Shown: positions 38,386 through 46,890, numbered from the stretch's first letter. The stretch is 49,129 bases of DNA from an uncultured Collinsella sp. (GCA_959605475.1 CAUHFS010000010.1:1-49129), one strand, 5' to 3'. The notes: generated by a model from the letters alone, not told the origin. Translations and numbers: made by a program.

Positions 38386-39447
38386 ATGGAGAGGATACTC
38401 GGCGTTAATCTCTCTGGCTGGTTTATTCCCGAGCCTTGGGTGACCCCGTCGCTGTACGCGGCGACCGGTGCATCCAACGCGGCTGAGCTACAGGAGGCCA
38501 TGGGTACCGCCGCCTATAACGAGCGCATGCGCCGCCATTACGAGACGTTTGTGAGCGAGGACGATTTTCGCCGCATGGCGCAGATCGGTCTCAATGCCGT
38601 GCGTCTGCCGGTGCCCTGGTATGCCTTTGGCTCGCAGGAGTCCGATGCCTCCTACATATCGGTTGTCGATTACATCGACCGCGCAATTGAGTGGGCTGCC
38701 AAGTACGACATCCGCGTGCTGCTCGATCTGGCAACCGTGCCCGGTGGCCAGGGCGATTCCAACGATTCGCCCACCACGCCGGAGGCTGTTGCCGAGTGGC
38801 ATTCGTCCACCAACGGCCGTCATGTCGCACTCGACGTGCTCGAGCGCTTGGCCGATCGCTATGGCGAGGCCGAGAGCCTGCTGGGCATTGAGCTGCTGGA
38901 CACGCCGCAGATGAGCGTTCGCAAGAGCCTCTTCACCATGACGGATGGCATTCCTGCTCACTACCTGCGCAATTTCTATCGCGATGCCTACGAGCTCGTC
39001 CGTTCGTATATGCCCGAGGATAAGATCGTCGTCTTCTCGTCGTCGGGGCATCCCAGCGAGTGGAAGCATTTTATGCGCGGCGCCAAGTACAAGAACGTCT
39101 ACATGGACCTTCACCTGTACCATTACCGCGACGAGTATGCGCTCGACATCACGAGCCCTCGCGGGCTGACGACGGCGATTTCGCGTAACAAGCGCGAGCT
39201 TAAAGAAGCGATTTCGACTGGGTTCCCCGTGCTGGTGGGCGAATGGTCGGGCGCGGCGATCTTTGCCAACTCGTCGGTTACGCCCGAGGGCCGCAATGCC
39301 TACGAGCGCGTGTTTATCGCCAACCAGCTGGCTTCGTTTGCGCCTGCTGCCGGTTGGTTCTTCCAAACGTGGAAGACTGAGAAGCGCATTGCAGCATGGG
39401 ACGCCCGCGCGGCGCTCGGTACGCTCGAGCGCGGCATGATTGAATAG
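38386..39447 (+). CDS. GH5-like protein lacking the acid/base glutamate
   Basis: The 353-residue protein follows the exo-beta-1,3-glucanase-like GH5 pattern: GVNLSGWFIPEPWVTPSLY, GLNAVRLPVPWYAF, YIDRAIEWAAKYDIRVLLDLATVPGGQ, GIELL, MDLHLYHY, VLVGEWSG and GWFFQTWKTE. The nucleophile Glu286 (GEWS) is kept, but the usual NEP after GIELL is DTP (172-174), so the proton-donor Glu is Thr173. The DLHG His is also replaced by Ala. It may be inactive, altered or a binding protein. It has no signal peptide and is probably cytoplasmic. ATG 38386 follows GAAGGGGG. The rsmI gene begins 6 bases after its stop. Confidence 0.8.
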   Translation: MERILGVNLSGWFIPEPWVTPSLYAATGASNAAELQEAMGTAAYNERMRRHYETFVSEDDFRRMAQIGLNAVRLPVPWYAFGSQESDASYISVVDYIDRAIEWAAKYDIRVLLDLATVPGGQGDSNDSPTTPEAVAEWHSSTNGRHVALDVLERLADRYGEAESLLGIELLDTPQMSVRKSLFTMTDGIPAHYLRNFYRDAYELVRSYMPEDKIVVFSSSGHPSEWKHFMRGAKYKNVYMDLHLYHYRDEYALDITSPRGLTTAISRNKRELKEAISTGFPVLVGEWSGAAIFANSSVTPEGRNAYERVFIANQLASFAPAAGWFFQTWKTEKRIAAWDARAALGTLERGMIE

Positions 39448-39453
39448 GTTGAT

Positions 39454-40332
39454 ATGACGCAAAACAGCGCCCATACGGGCAAACTCTATGTGGTCGGCAC
39501 GCCCATCGGCAACCTGGGTGACCTGTCCCCGCGCGTTGGCGAGGCCTTTGCCGCTGCCGATGTCATCTGCTGCGAAGACACGCGTGTGACGTCAAAGCTG
39601 CTGATGCACCTGGGCATTTCCAAGCCGCTTGTCCGTTGCGACGAGAATGTGATCGCCAGCCGCGCCGCCGGCCTGGTCGACCGTCTGCTGGCGGGGGAGA
39701 CCCTCGCTTTTGCCTCGGACGCCGGCATGCCGAGCGTGTCCGATCCCGGCCAGGCGCTGGTCGAGGCGGCGCGTGAGGCCGATGTGCCCGTCGAAGTTAT
39801 TCCCGGGCCCTCTGCTTGCGTCACGGCGCTTGTTTCGTCCGGCATTCCCTGCGAGCATTTTTTCTTCGAGGGCTTTTTGGGCCGAAAGCACGGCGACCGT
39901 GTGCGCCGTTTGCAGCGCCTTGCCGTGGTGCCCGGCGCACTCATCTTCTACGAGTCTCCACATCGCATCGTGGCGACGCTCGAGGCCGTGGCGGAGGTCT
40001 TTCCCCAGCGTGAGGTTGCCGTCTGCCGCGAACTCACCAAGCTGCACGAGGAGGTCTTGCGCGGGCCCGCTGACCAGCTTGCCGAGGAGCTGCGTGCTCG
40101 CGGCGAGGTAAAGGGCGAGATTGCGCTGGTCATCGCGCCACCGAGCGAGGATGAGGAGGCCGGTATCGTGCCGGTCGGCGCCACGGCAGCGGATCCCGAC
40201 GAGGCCCTGCGCGAGGATATCCGCGCCGCGCTCGAGGAGGGGGAGCCCGCGTCTGCGGTGGCCAAGCGCCTGTCTCAGAAGTATTCGCGCCGCAAGCGCG
40301 ATGTCTATGCCATGGTGCTCGATATGCAATAG
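39454..40332 (+). CDS. rsmI: 16S rRNA (cytidine-1402-2'-O)-methyltransferase
   Basis: RsmI methylates C1402 in the ribosomal P site. The tetrapyrrole-methylase fold is seen in LYVVGTPIGNLGDLSPR, CEDTRVTSKLL, SDAGMPSVSDPG, IPGPSA and FFEGFLGRK. Its 292 residues are standard. The last 55 residues are acidic and end in a basic RKRDVYAMVL helix, as in many homologues. It is probably cotranscribed with the GH5-like gene. Confidence 0.95.
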   Translation: MTQNSAHTGKLYVVGTPIGNLGDLSPRVGEAFAAADVICCEDTRVTSKLLMHLGISKPLVRCDENVIASRAAGLVDRLLAGETLAFASDAGMPSVSDPGQALVEAAREADVPVEVIPGPSACVTALVSSGIPCEHFFFEGFLGRKHGDRVRRLQRLAVVPGALIFYESPHRIVATLEAVAEVFPQREVAVCRELTKLHEEVLRGPADQLAEELRARGEVKGEIALVIAPPSEDEEAGIVPVGATAADPDEALREDIRAALEEGEPASAVAKRLSQKYSRRKRDVYAMVLDMQ

Positions 40333-40401
40333 ATGGAGGATATCCAGCCCTTGCGCTAGAATCATCCTCTGTATGCAACGTTTTTCTGGAGGACAAACCC
40401 C

Positions 40402-42003
40402 ATGGATCAAAGCAAGCCTTCGTTCTTTATCACGACGCCCATCTACTACGTCAACGCCGATCCGCACCTGGGCACGGCTTATTCCACCATCATCGCCGAC
40501 GTTCAGGCTCGCTATCGCCGCTCCGCCGGCTATAACGTCAAGTTCCTGACCGGCATGGACGAGCACGGCGAGAAGGTCGCCGAGGCCGCAGCCAAGCATG
40601 GCATGACGCCGCAGGAGTGGACCGATAGCCAGGCCCCGCACTTCAAGGAGCTTTGGAGCAAGCTCGAGATTTCCAACGACGACTTCATCCGCACCACCGA
40701 GCCGCGCCAGCATCATGCCGTGCAGTATCTGTGGGAGCGCATGAAGGAGTCCGGTTACCTGTATAAGGGCAGCTACGACGGTTGGTATTGCGTGCCTGAC
40801 GAGACCTACTTCACCGATACGCAGGTCCAGAAGGGCGACGAGGAGTACGGCAGCGTCGGCCAGCATCTATGCCCCGACTGCCACCGTCCGCTTGAGCGCG
40901 TGCAGGAGGAGTCCTACTTCTTTAAGCTTTCCGCCTTCCAGGACAAGCTTCTCAAGCTCTATGACGAGCACCCCGACTTTGTCGAGCCTGCGTTCCGCAT
41001 GAACGAGGTACGTAGCTTTGTCGAGGGCGGCCTTAACGACCTTTCCGTGAGCCGTACGAGCTTTGACTGGGGCATTCAGGTCCCGTTTGACGAGGGTCAC
41101 GTGACCTACGTGTGGTTCGATGCGCTGCTCAACTATATGACTGCCGTCGGCTACGGTGTCGACACCGACGAGGCCCGTGCCGAGCTGGCCTATCGCTGGC
41201 CCGCGCAGTTCCATATTGTGGGTAAGGACATCATTCGCTTCCACTGCGTCATTTGGCCCGCCATGCTCATGGCCATCGGCGAGGCCCTGCCCGAGCACGT
41301 CTTTGCCCACGGCTTCCTGACCGTGCGCAATGCCGAGACCGGTAAGGCCGAGAAGATGTCCAAGAGCCGCGGCAACGCCATCGCTCCGCAGGATGTTATC
41401 GACATGCTGGGCGTCGAGGGCTACCGCTATTACTTTATGACCGACGTAGTCCCCGGCACCGACGGCGCCATCAGCTTCGATCGCATGGAGCAGGTCTACA
41501 ACGCCGATCTGGCCAACAGCTGGGGCAATCTTATCTCGCGCTCGCTCAACATGAGCGCAAAGTACTTTGACGGCTGCGCCCCGGCTAAACCGGCGTCTGC
41601 CGACGCGTTCGATAACCCGCTGGCAAAGATTGCCGACGGCCTGGTCGAGCGCTACATGGCCAATATGGACGTGCTCGATTACGGCGGAGCCAAGGATGAG
41701 GTCATGGAGCTCATCCATGCCGCCAACCACTACATCGAGGACTCCGAGCCCTGGGCGCTTGCCAAGGACGAGGCCAAGGCTGACGAGCTGGCATTTGTGA
41801 TCTACAACCTGCTCGAGGCCATCCGCATCGCCGCCCACCTGCTGATGCCGCTCATGCCCCAGACTTCTGCCGAGGCTCTGCGTCGCCTGTCTTGCGAGGA
41901 CGAGGCCTCGAGCGACGACCTCAAGGGCATTTGCACTTGGGGCCTGCTTGCTGGCGGTCAGCCCGTCGAGAAGGGCGATCCGCTGTTCCCGCGTCTGGCG
42001 TAG
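40402..42003 (+). CDS. metG: Methionine--tRNA ligase
   Basis: This class I synthetase charges initiator and elongator tRNA-Met. The HIGH-type motif is PHLG in TPIYYVNADPHLGTAY, and KMSKS is at 318-322. One zinc-knuckle pair remains (LCPDCHRPLE). Its 533 residues indicate a MetRS without the C-terminal tRNA-binding extension. Ribosome site GGAGGA precedes ATG 40402. TAGAAT just upstream may be its -10. Confidence 0.97.
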   Translation: MDQSKPSFFITTPIYYVNADPHLGTAYSTIIADVQARYRRSAGYNVKFLTGMDEHGEKVAEAAAKHGMTPQEWTDSQAPHFKELWSKLEISNDDFIRTTEPRQHHAVQYLWERMKESGYLYKGSYDGWYCVPDETYFTDTQVQKGDEEYGSVGQHLCPDCHRPLERVQEESYFFKLSAFQDKLLKLYDEHPDFVEPAFRMNEVRSFVEGGLNDLSVSRTSFDWGIQVPFDEGHVTYVWFDALLNYMTAVGYGVDTDEARAELAYRWPAQFHIVGKDIIRFHCVIWPAMLMAIGEALPEHVFAHGFLTVRNAETGKAEKMSKSRGNAIAPQDVIDMLGVEGYRYYFMTDVVPGTDGAISFDRMEQVYNADLANSWGNLISRSLNMSAKYFDGCAPAKPASADAFDNPLAKIADGLVERYMANMDVLDYGGAKDEVMELIHAANHYIEDSEPWALAKDEAKADELAFVIYNLLEAIRIAAHLLMPLMPQTSAEALRRLSCEDEASSDDLKGICTWGLLAGGQPVEKGDPLFPRLA

Positions 42004-42045
42004 AGACCGCGCGAGCGCCATATCGGCAATTTGCTGTTTAGCTGT

Positions 42046-42079
42046 AAGGGCATGGCCGCCACGGTCCATGCCCTTTTGT
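42046..42079 (+). terminator. Terminator of metG
   Basis: AAGGGCATGG pairs with CCATGCCCTT around CCGCCACGGT, followed by TTGTTT. Confidence 0.88.
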
Positions 42080-42113
42080 TTCAAGACGCCGCCATCATGC
42101 TAAGGAGGCAACC

Positions 42114-42974
42114 ATGACAACTTCGCCTTTGGCAAACCCCACGGCCACCAGGGAGCTGCTGGAGGAGTTTGGCCTTGCGACCAAGCATCGCCTGGGCCAG
42201 AACTTTCTAATCGACAATCATGTGATCGAGCGTATCTGCGAGCTTGCCGAGCTTGCAGGTGACGAGCGCGTACTCGAGGTGGGTCCGGGTTGTGGAACGT
42301 TGACACTTGCGTTGCTGCAGGAAGCGACGTGCGTTACGTCCATTGAGGCCGATCCCGAGCTTGAGCCGGTGCTCGATGCCCACGCCGCCGACTATGCCAA
42401 CTTCCGCTTTATCATGGGCGACGCGCTCAAGGTGGGCCCGGAGCAGATTGAGCAGGCTGCGGGCGGTGAGCCGACGGTGTTTGTCGCGAACCTGCCCTAT
42501 AACGTGGCGGCGACGATCATCCTGCAGTTCTTCCAGACGATGCCGGCGCTCAAGCGCGCCGTCGTCATGGTGCAAAAGGAGGTTGCCGATCGCATTGCCG
42601 CAGTGCCGGGCAACAAGACCTATGGCGGCTATACGGCAAAGCTTGGCCTGTATGCGCAGGTAACGGGTCGCTTTGAGGTGCCGCCGCGTTGCTTTATGCC
42701 GGCGCCACACGTGGACTCGGCCGTCGTGCGTATCGATCGCGTTGACGGCGTGGTACCCGAGGGGCTCGATCGCGAATTTGTGGCCCGCGTGATTGACGCT
42801 GCATTTGCTCAGCGTCGCAAGACCATCCGCAATTCCATGAGCGCCAACGGTTTTGCCAAGGACGTGCTCGATGCCGCCTTTGAGGCTTGCGGTATCGCAC
42901 CCACCACGCGCGCCGAGACGCTCGGCGTCGCCGACTTTGTGTGCCTGGCTCGGGAGCTTTCCCATGACGCTTAA
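42114..42974 (+). CDS. rsmA: 16S rRNA dimethyladenosine transferase
   Basis: RsmA (KsgA) dimethylates A1518 and A1519 of 16S rRNA. Seen are LGQNFLID, the SAM site VLEVGPGCGTLT, acidic loop EADPEL, catalytic NLPYNVA and the C-terminal domain with RRKTIRNS. Its 286 residues are normal. ATG 42114 follows AAGGAGG. It overlaps the tatD gene by 11 bases. Confidence 0.97.
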   Translation: MTTSPLANPTATRELLEEFGLATKHRLGQNFLIDNHVIERICELAELAGDERVLEVGPGCGTLTLALLQEATCVTSIEADPELEPVLDAHAADYANFRFIMGDALKVGPEQIEQAAGGEPTVFVANLPYNVAATIILQFFQTMPALKRAVVMVQKEVADRIAAVPGNKTYGGYTAKLGLYAQVTGRFEVPPRCFMPAPHVDSAVVRIDRVDGVVPEGLDREFVARVIDAAFAQRRKTIRNSMSANGFAKDVLDAAFEACGIAPTTRAETLGVADFVCLARELSHDA

Positions 42975-43881
42975 TGCCGAACGCGTGACGTTTACCAAGA
43001 AAAAGAAGACGGTTGCTTGTCCCGTGCCCTTGGCACCGCTTGCCGACACACATGCGCATCTGCTTTCGTTCTGGGGCAAGGATGTGCCCGAGACACTCGT
43101 GCGTGCCAAGGCGGCAGGCATCGACCTGTTGGTGACGGTCTTCGACCCCATCGCCGACAAGCGCAGCGTGACGGACTATAGCGACTGGCTCGTGCGCGAA
43201 ATTCTGCCGATGCAGGATATCCCGCAGATCAAGTATCTTGCCGGCGTGCATCCGTATGGCGCGCCGGACTATACCGACGACATTCACGCGCAGGTTGTTG
43301 CTGCGCTTGATGACCCTTTGTGTGCCGGTATTGGCGAAATCGGTCTGGACTACCACATGGATTACGACGACGACATCACGCCGGCGCCCCACAGCGTGCA
43401 GATTGATTGCATGGCGCGCCAGCTCGAGCTTGCCGTGTGTCGTAACGTGCCGGTGGAGCTGCATCTGCGTCACGAGGACATGGACCAGGAGCGTACCTCG
43501 CACGTGGACGCCTACAACGTGCTGCGCGAGGTGGGTGTGCCTCAGGCCGGTTGCGTGCTGCACTGCTTTGGCGAGGACCGCGCCACGATGGAGCGCTTTG
43601 TGGAGCTGGGCTGCTATATCGCCTATGGTGGTGCGGCCACCTTTAAGCGCAACGACGACGTGCGCGAGGCATTTGCGGCAACCCCACTCGATCGAATTTT
43701 GTTCGAGACGGATTGCCCGTATATGGCTCCGGAGCCCATCCGCGGTCTTGAATGCGAGCCCGCAATGATCTCCATTACGGCAAACGCGCTGGTTAACGAC
43801 CGTGTCGATCGCACTGGTGAGGACGCCGAAACAATCGCGCATGCCGCTTGGGAAAATGCCTGCAAACTTTTTCAAAAATAG
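42964..43881 (+). CDS. tatD: TatD-family metal-dependent hydrolase (DNase)
   Basis: The 305-residue TIM-barrel hydrolase has metal ligands in ADTHAH, GEIGLDYH, VELHLRHE, LHCFGE and FETDCPYMAPEP. TatD enzymes are 3'-5' DNases or broader metal-dependent hydrolases. An extra N-terminal segment of about 25 residues (FTKKKKTVACPVP) is unusual. It is translationally coupled to rsmA, a common arrangement. Confidence 0.93.
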   Translation: MTLNAERVTFTKKKKTVACPVPLAPLADTHAHLLSFWGKDVPETLVRAKAAGIDLLVTVFDPIADKRSVTDYSDWLVREILPMQDIPQIKYLAGVHPYGAPDYTDDIHAQVVAALDDPLCAGIGEIGLDYHMDYDDDITPAPHSVQIDCMARQLELAVCRNVPVELHLRHEDMDQERTSHVDAYNVLREVGVPQAGCVLHCFGEDRATMERFVELGCYIAYGGAATFKRNDDVREAFAATPLDRILFETDCPYMAPEPIRGLECEPAMISITANALVNDRVDRTGEDAETIAHAAWENACKLFQK

Positions 43882-43884
43882 TTC

Positions 43885-43913
43885 TTGCGTTCGCGGTGGC
43901 GCTCCGTTATTCT
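43885..43913 (+). promoter_or_regulatory. Promoter of tRNA-Leu
   Basis: TTGCGT (43885-43890) and TATTCT (43908-43913) with a 17-base spacer end 11 bases before the tRNA. Confidence 0.75.
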
Positions 43914-43924
43914 AATTCCTGCAC

Positions 43925-44011
43925 GCGGGCGTGGCGGAATTGGCAGACGCGTACGGTTCAGGTCCGTATGGGGGCAACCCCATGAAGGTTCAAGTCCTTT
44001 CGCCCGCACCA
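43925..44011 (+). tRNA. tRNA-Leu (CAG)
   Basis: It is an 87-nt class II tRNA with acceptor GCGGGCG/CGCCCGC, anticodon loop TTCAGGT and a long variable arm (TGGGGGCAACCCCA). The T-arm is AGGTTCAAGTCC and CCA is encoded. Confidence 0.97.
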
Positions 44012-44022
44012 TTAAATGAAAG

Positions 44023-44047
44023 AGCTCCCAGCAATGGGGGCTTTTTT
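44023..44047 (+). terminator. Terminator of tRNA-Leu (first copy)
   Basis: AGCTCCC pairs with GGGGGCT around AGCAAT, followed by TTTTT. Confidence 0.85.
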
Positions 44048-44211
44048 GTTATGGGCCCATCGCGGGGACTTGAACCTGCGAAGGAGCGAGCGTAAAGAAA
44101 ACGCGGAGCGTTTTTAGCGAGTTGACGAGTCCGCCGGCAGGCGGTCGAAGCCGGTGCGGATCCGCGAAGCGGATACGCGGACGTCCTTTCGCCCGCACCA
44201 TTGATTGAAAG

Positions 44212-44236
44212 AGCTCCCAGCAATGGGGGCTTTTTT
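44212..44236 (+). terminator. Terminator, duplicated copy
   Basis: It is identical in the hairpin to the one at 44023-44047 and part of the 60-bp direct repeat. Confidence 0.85.
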
Positions 44237-44299
44237 GTTATGCACGATCTCCTTGGACGGGTATCCTAATGGCAACGTGTGCCTATCAGAGGAGAGACC

Positions 44300-45238
44300 A
44301 TGCTGTTTTCCGGTATCATCGCTGCCCTTACGAGCCTTTTGATTCCCATCATCATCCTGCTGCTGTTGCTTCCCAACGCCTGCTACGTCGTTGAGCAGCA
44401 GCACGCTGTGATCATCGAGCGCTTGGGTAAGTTCAATCGTATCGTCAACGCGGGCTTCCACATGAAGGTACCCGTGATCGACCGCAAGGCCGCCACGGTG
44501 AGTCTGCGCACCATGAAAAACGGTTTTGGCATCGACGTTAAGACCCAGGACAACGTGACTATCGGCCTTGAGGTCTCTGCTCAGTACCACGTGAGCTATG
44601 ACATGGGCGCCGGCCCGGCAGATTCGGGCATCTACAAGAGCTACTACATGTTGCAGGAGCCCGTCGACCAGATGCGTGACTTCATCACCGACGCCCTGCG
44701 CTCTTCGATTCCCGTCTACACACTCGATGAGGTCTTTGCCAAGAAGGATGACATCGCCAAGGATGTCAACGCTACCGTTTCCGAGCAGATGGCCGCCTAC
44801 GGCTTCACCCTCGTGTCGACGCTCATCACTAAAATCGCACTGCCGACCGAGGTCGAGAACTCCATGAACGACATCAACGCCGCCCAGCGCAAGCGCGCTG
44901 CGGCACAGGAGCTCGCCGAGGCCGACCGCATCAAGCGCGTCACCGAGGCAACCGCCGAGGCCGAGGCTATGGAAAAGGCGGGCGAGGGCATCGCCAACCA
45001 GCGCAAGGCCATCGCGCTGGGTATCAAAGATTCGCTCGAGATCATCCAGGAGACGGGTGTCGGCAATGACGAGGCCAACCAACTGTTCATGTTTACGCAG
45101 TGGTCCGAGATGATGACGGAGTTCGCTCGCACGGGTAAAACCTCGACGGTCGTGCTGCCGAGCGACTTTTCGCAGTCGGCCTCGATGTTCGAGCAGATGC
45201 TGGCCGCCGGCAAAGTTCAAAACGATTCGAAGGAGTAG
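44300..45238 (+). CDS. SPFH/Band 7 membrane-scaffold protein
   Basis: The 312-residue protein has an N-terminal membrane helix (about 3-28) and then the SPFH domain: YVVEQQHAVIIERLGKFNRIVNAGFHMKVPVIDR and TQDNVTIGLEVSAQYHV. A charged coiled coil (AAQRKRAAAQELAEADRIKRVTEATAEAEAMEKAGEG region) leads to the C terminus. SPFH proteins form membrane cages or microdomains that hold proteases and other proteins. It stands 6 bases before rlmH, likely cotranscribed. ATG 44300 follows AGAGGAGAG. Confidence 0.92.
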   Translation: MLFSGIIAALTSLLIPIIILLLLLPNACYVVEQQHAVIIERLGKFNRIVNAGFHMKVPVIDRKAATVSLRTMKNGFGIDVKTQDNVTIGLEVSAQYHVSYDMGAGPADSGIYKSYYMLQEPVDQMRDFITDALRSSIPVYTLDEVFAKKDDIAKDVNATVSEQMAAYGFTLVSTLITKIALPTEVENSMNDINAAQRKRAAAQELAEADRIKRVTEATAEAEAMEKAGEGIANQRKAIALGIKDSLEIIQETGVGNDEANQLFMFTQWSEMMTEFARTGKTSTVVLPSDFSQSASMFEQMLAAGKVQNDSKE

Positions 45239-45244
45239 ACGCGC

Positions 45245-45715
45245 GTGAAATACACCGTCGTTTGCGTCGGTAAGCTCAAGGAGCGCTTTTGGAAGGACGC
45301 GTGCGCTGAGTACACCAAGCGCCTAGGTGCCTATGCCAAGGTGGATATCCGCGAGGTGGCCGATATCGACCCGGCTAAGGCGGGCGGCGTGGATGCCGCG
45401 CGCGACAAGGAGGGGGCGGCGATTCTTGCCGCCTTGCCGTCTCGAGCGCATGTGATCCTGCTGGCTATCGAGGGCAAGGAGCGCTCGAGCGAGGAGTTTT
45501 CGGCGAGGCTCGACGATCTTATGCTGCGAGGCAGCAGCGACATTGCCTTTGTAATCGGCGGTTCGGACGGCGTGAGTGACGACGTGCGCGCACGAGCCGA
45601 CGAGATGCTCAGCTTTGGACGCATTACCTTGCCGCATAACCTGGCGCGTGTGGTGCTGCTGGAGCAGATTTACCGTGCCTGCAAGATCAGTCGTGGCGAG
45701 CCGTATCACAAATAG
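45245..45715 (+). CDS. rlmH: 23S rRNA (pseudouridine-1915-N3)-methyltransferase
   Basis: RlmH is a SPOUT methyltransferase acting on the assembled 70S ribosome. Seen are YTVVCVGKLKERFW, LLAIEGKERSSEEF, FVIGGSDGVSDDVR and LPHNLARVVLLEQIYRACKI. Its 156 residues are normal. It follows the SPFH gene by 6 bases. Confidence 0.97.
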   Translation: MKYTVVCVGKLKERFWKDACAEYTKRLGAYAKVDIREVADIDPAKAGGVDAARDKEGAAILAALPSRAHVILLAIEGKERSSEEFSARLDDLMLRGSSDIAFVIGGSDGVSDDVRARADEMLSFGRITLPHNLARVVLLEQIYRACKISRGEPYHK

Positions 45716-45788
45716 GTCGGCAATACGAAACAATGGCGTGGGACAATACCTTTCGTTTTGAGGAATGTGTCTGAAAGGACTATGCGAT

Positions 45789-46559
45789 ATGAAGATTGGA
45801 TTTGTCGGTTTTGGCAATATGGCGAGCGCTATGGCCGATGGCTGGATCGCTGCCGGTGTAGCTGCGAGCGACATGTGCGCCTGCGCGGGTCGCTACGACG
45901 CACTGGTTGAGCGCTGCGAGGCGCGCGGCATGGTCGCCTGCCACGATGCCGCCGAGGTTGTCGCCGCATCCGATATCGTGGTCGCTGCGGTCAAACCGTA
46001 CATGATCGAGAAGGTATTCGCCCCGCTCAAGGATGCTCTTGCCAAAAAGGTCGTTCTGTCGGTTGCCTGGACCTGGGACAGTGCCAAGTGGGAGCAGGTC
46101 CTGCCGGGCGTCGCGCATATCTCGACGGTGCCCAACACGCCGGTTTCGGTGGGCGAGGGCGTCATCGCCTGCGAGAAGGCTTCGACGCTTAACGACGAGC
46201 AGCGTGCTGTGGTGCTCGACCTGCTCGGTAAGCTTGGCGCTGTCGTCGAGCTCGACACAAGCCTGCTGTTTGTGGGCGGCACGGTGGGTGGTTGCGCTCC
46301 GGCGTTTGTCGCCATGACAATCGAGGCCCTGGGCGATGCGGCGGTCAAGCACGGTATCCCGCGTGCGGATGCTTATCGCATTGTGAGCCAGATGGTGCTG
46401 GGTACGGCAAAGCTGCAGCTTGCAACTGGCCAGCATCCTGCGGCGATGAAGGTTGCCGTATGCTCGCCCGGTGGTGCCACCATCAAGGGCGTCGTTGCAC
46501 TCGAGGACGCCGGCATGCGCAGCGCCCTGGTCAAGGCAATCGACGCAACCCTCCAGTAA
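45789..46559 (+). CDS. proC: Pyrroline-5-carboxylate reductase
   Basis: ProC makes the last step of proline synthesis with NAD(P)H. The Rossmann motif is GFVGFGNMASAM; KPYMIEKVF, PNTPVSVGEG and the C-terminal dimer helix SPGGATIKGVVALE are all present. It has 256 residues. GAAAGGAC lies about 8 bases before ATG 45789. Confidence 0.95.
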   Translation: MKIGFVGFGNMASAMADGWIAAGVAASDMCACAGRYDALVERCEARGMVACHDAAEVVAASDIVVAAVKPYMIEKVFAPLKDALAKKVVLSVAWTWDSAKWEQVLPGVAHISTVPNTPVSVGEGVIACEKASTLNDEQRAVVLDLLGKLGAVVELDTSLLFVGGTVGGCAPAFVAMTIEALGDAAVKHGIPRADAYRIVSQMVLGTAKLQLATGQHPAAMKVAVCSPGGATIKGVVALEDAGMRSALVKAIDATLQ

Positions 46560-46693
46560 AACCGACCAAAAAAGGGACAGTTTATTATGGCAGGTTTTTC
46601 CTGCGGTTTTGTCCTTTTAGCGAAAAGTGCCCCGCAACTGGCTCAATTCCAGTTGCGGGGCACTTGCGTTTGCCCAGATAAAACCGACCAAAA
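46557..46693. repeat. Composite palindromic element after proC
   Basis: TAAAACCGACCAAAA occurs as direct repeats at 46557-46571 and 46679-46693. AAAAAGGGACAG (from 46570) and CTGTCCCTTTTT (46699-46710) are outer inverted repeats. Inside is a 17-bp perfect hairpin, AGTGCCCCGCAACTGG with CCAGTTGCGGGGCACT (about 46626-46664), which may also terminate the proC transcript. The GGGACAG ends resemble the element at 10704-10764. Confidence 0.7.
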
Positions 46694-46716
46694 TTAACCT
46701 GTCCCTTTTTGGCAGG

Positions 46717-46890
46717 TTAGTCCCAGAAGCTGTCTTCTTCGTCCTCGGACTTGGGGCCGCGGTCGACATACATCTTATGGGTGCGCTTCTCCATTACAAA
46801 GGCAATAATCGCAAACAGCAGGATGCCGCCGGCGAAAAGGATGGCAAAACCGGTGCGGGTGCCAAACAAAAAGGAAAAAACTGCGTCCAT
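46717..46890 (-). CDS. 57-residue single-helix membrane protein
   Basis: The minus strand encodes MDAVFSFLFGTRTGFAILFA then GGILLFAIIAFVMEKR, a single membrane helix, and an acidic soluble tail (VDRGPKSEDEEDSFWD). Its ribosome site GAAGG is 6 bases before ATG 46890. It resembles short Coriobacteria membrane proteins of the DUF6724 kind, from memory and not searched. It is divergent from serS. The function is unknown, possibly a small regulator or accessory subunit. Confidence 0.8.
   Translation of the reverse strand: MDAVFSFLFGTRTGFAILFAGGILLFAIIAFVMEKRTHKMYVDRGPKSEDEEDSFWD

Larger units (their letters stand above)
43994..44242 (+). mobile_element. tRNA-Leu-associated element bounded by a 60-bp duplication of the tRNA 3' end
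   Basis: Positions 43994-44053 (last 18 nt of tRNA-Leu, its terminator and TTATG) recur at 44183-44242 with two mismatches, a period of 189 bases. The enclosed 129 bases contain GGACTTGAACCT (44066-44077), the exact complement of the tRNA T-arm (43986-43997). They also carry the hairpin AAAACGCGGAGCGTTTT (about 44098-44114) and CGCCGGCAGGCGG. The same core lies behind tRNA-Arg at 49044-49129. No protein is encoded. The layout resembles attL/attR flanking of tRNA-targeting elements, but without an integrase; a segmental duplication is the alternative. Confidence 0.6.

Noticed and set aside
43990..44223. 77-codon minus-strand open frame across the tRNA-Leu duplication
   Set aside because: It overlaps tRNA and two terminators and its ends repeat only because of the 60-bp duplication; it is not a gene.
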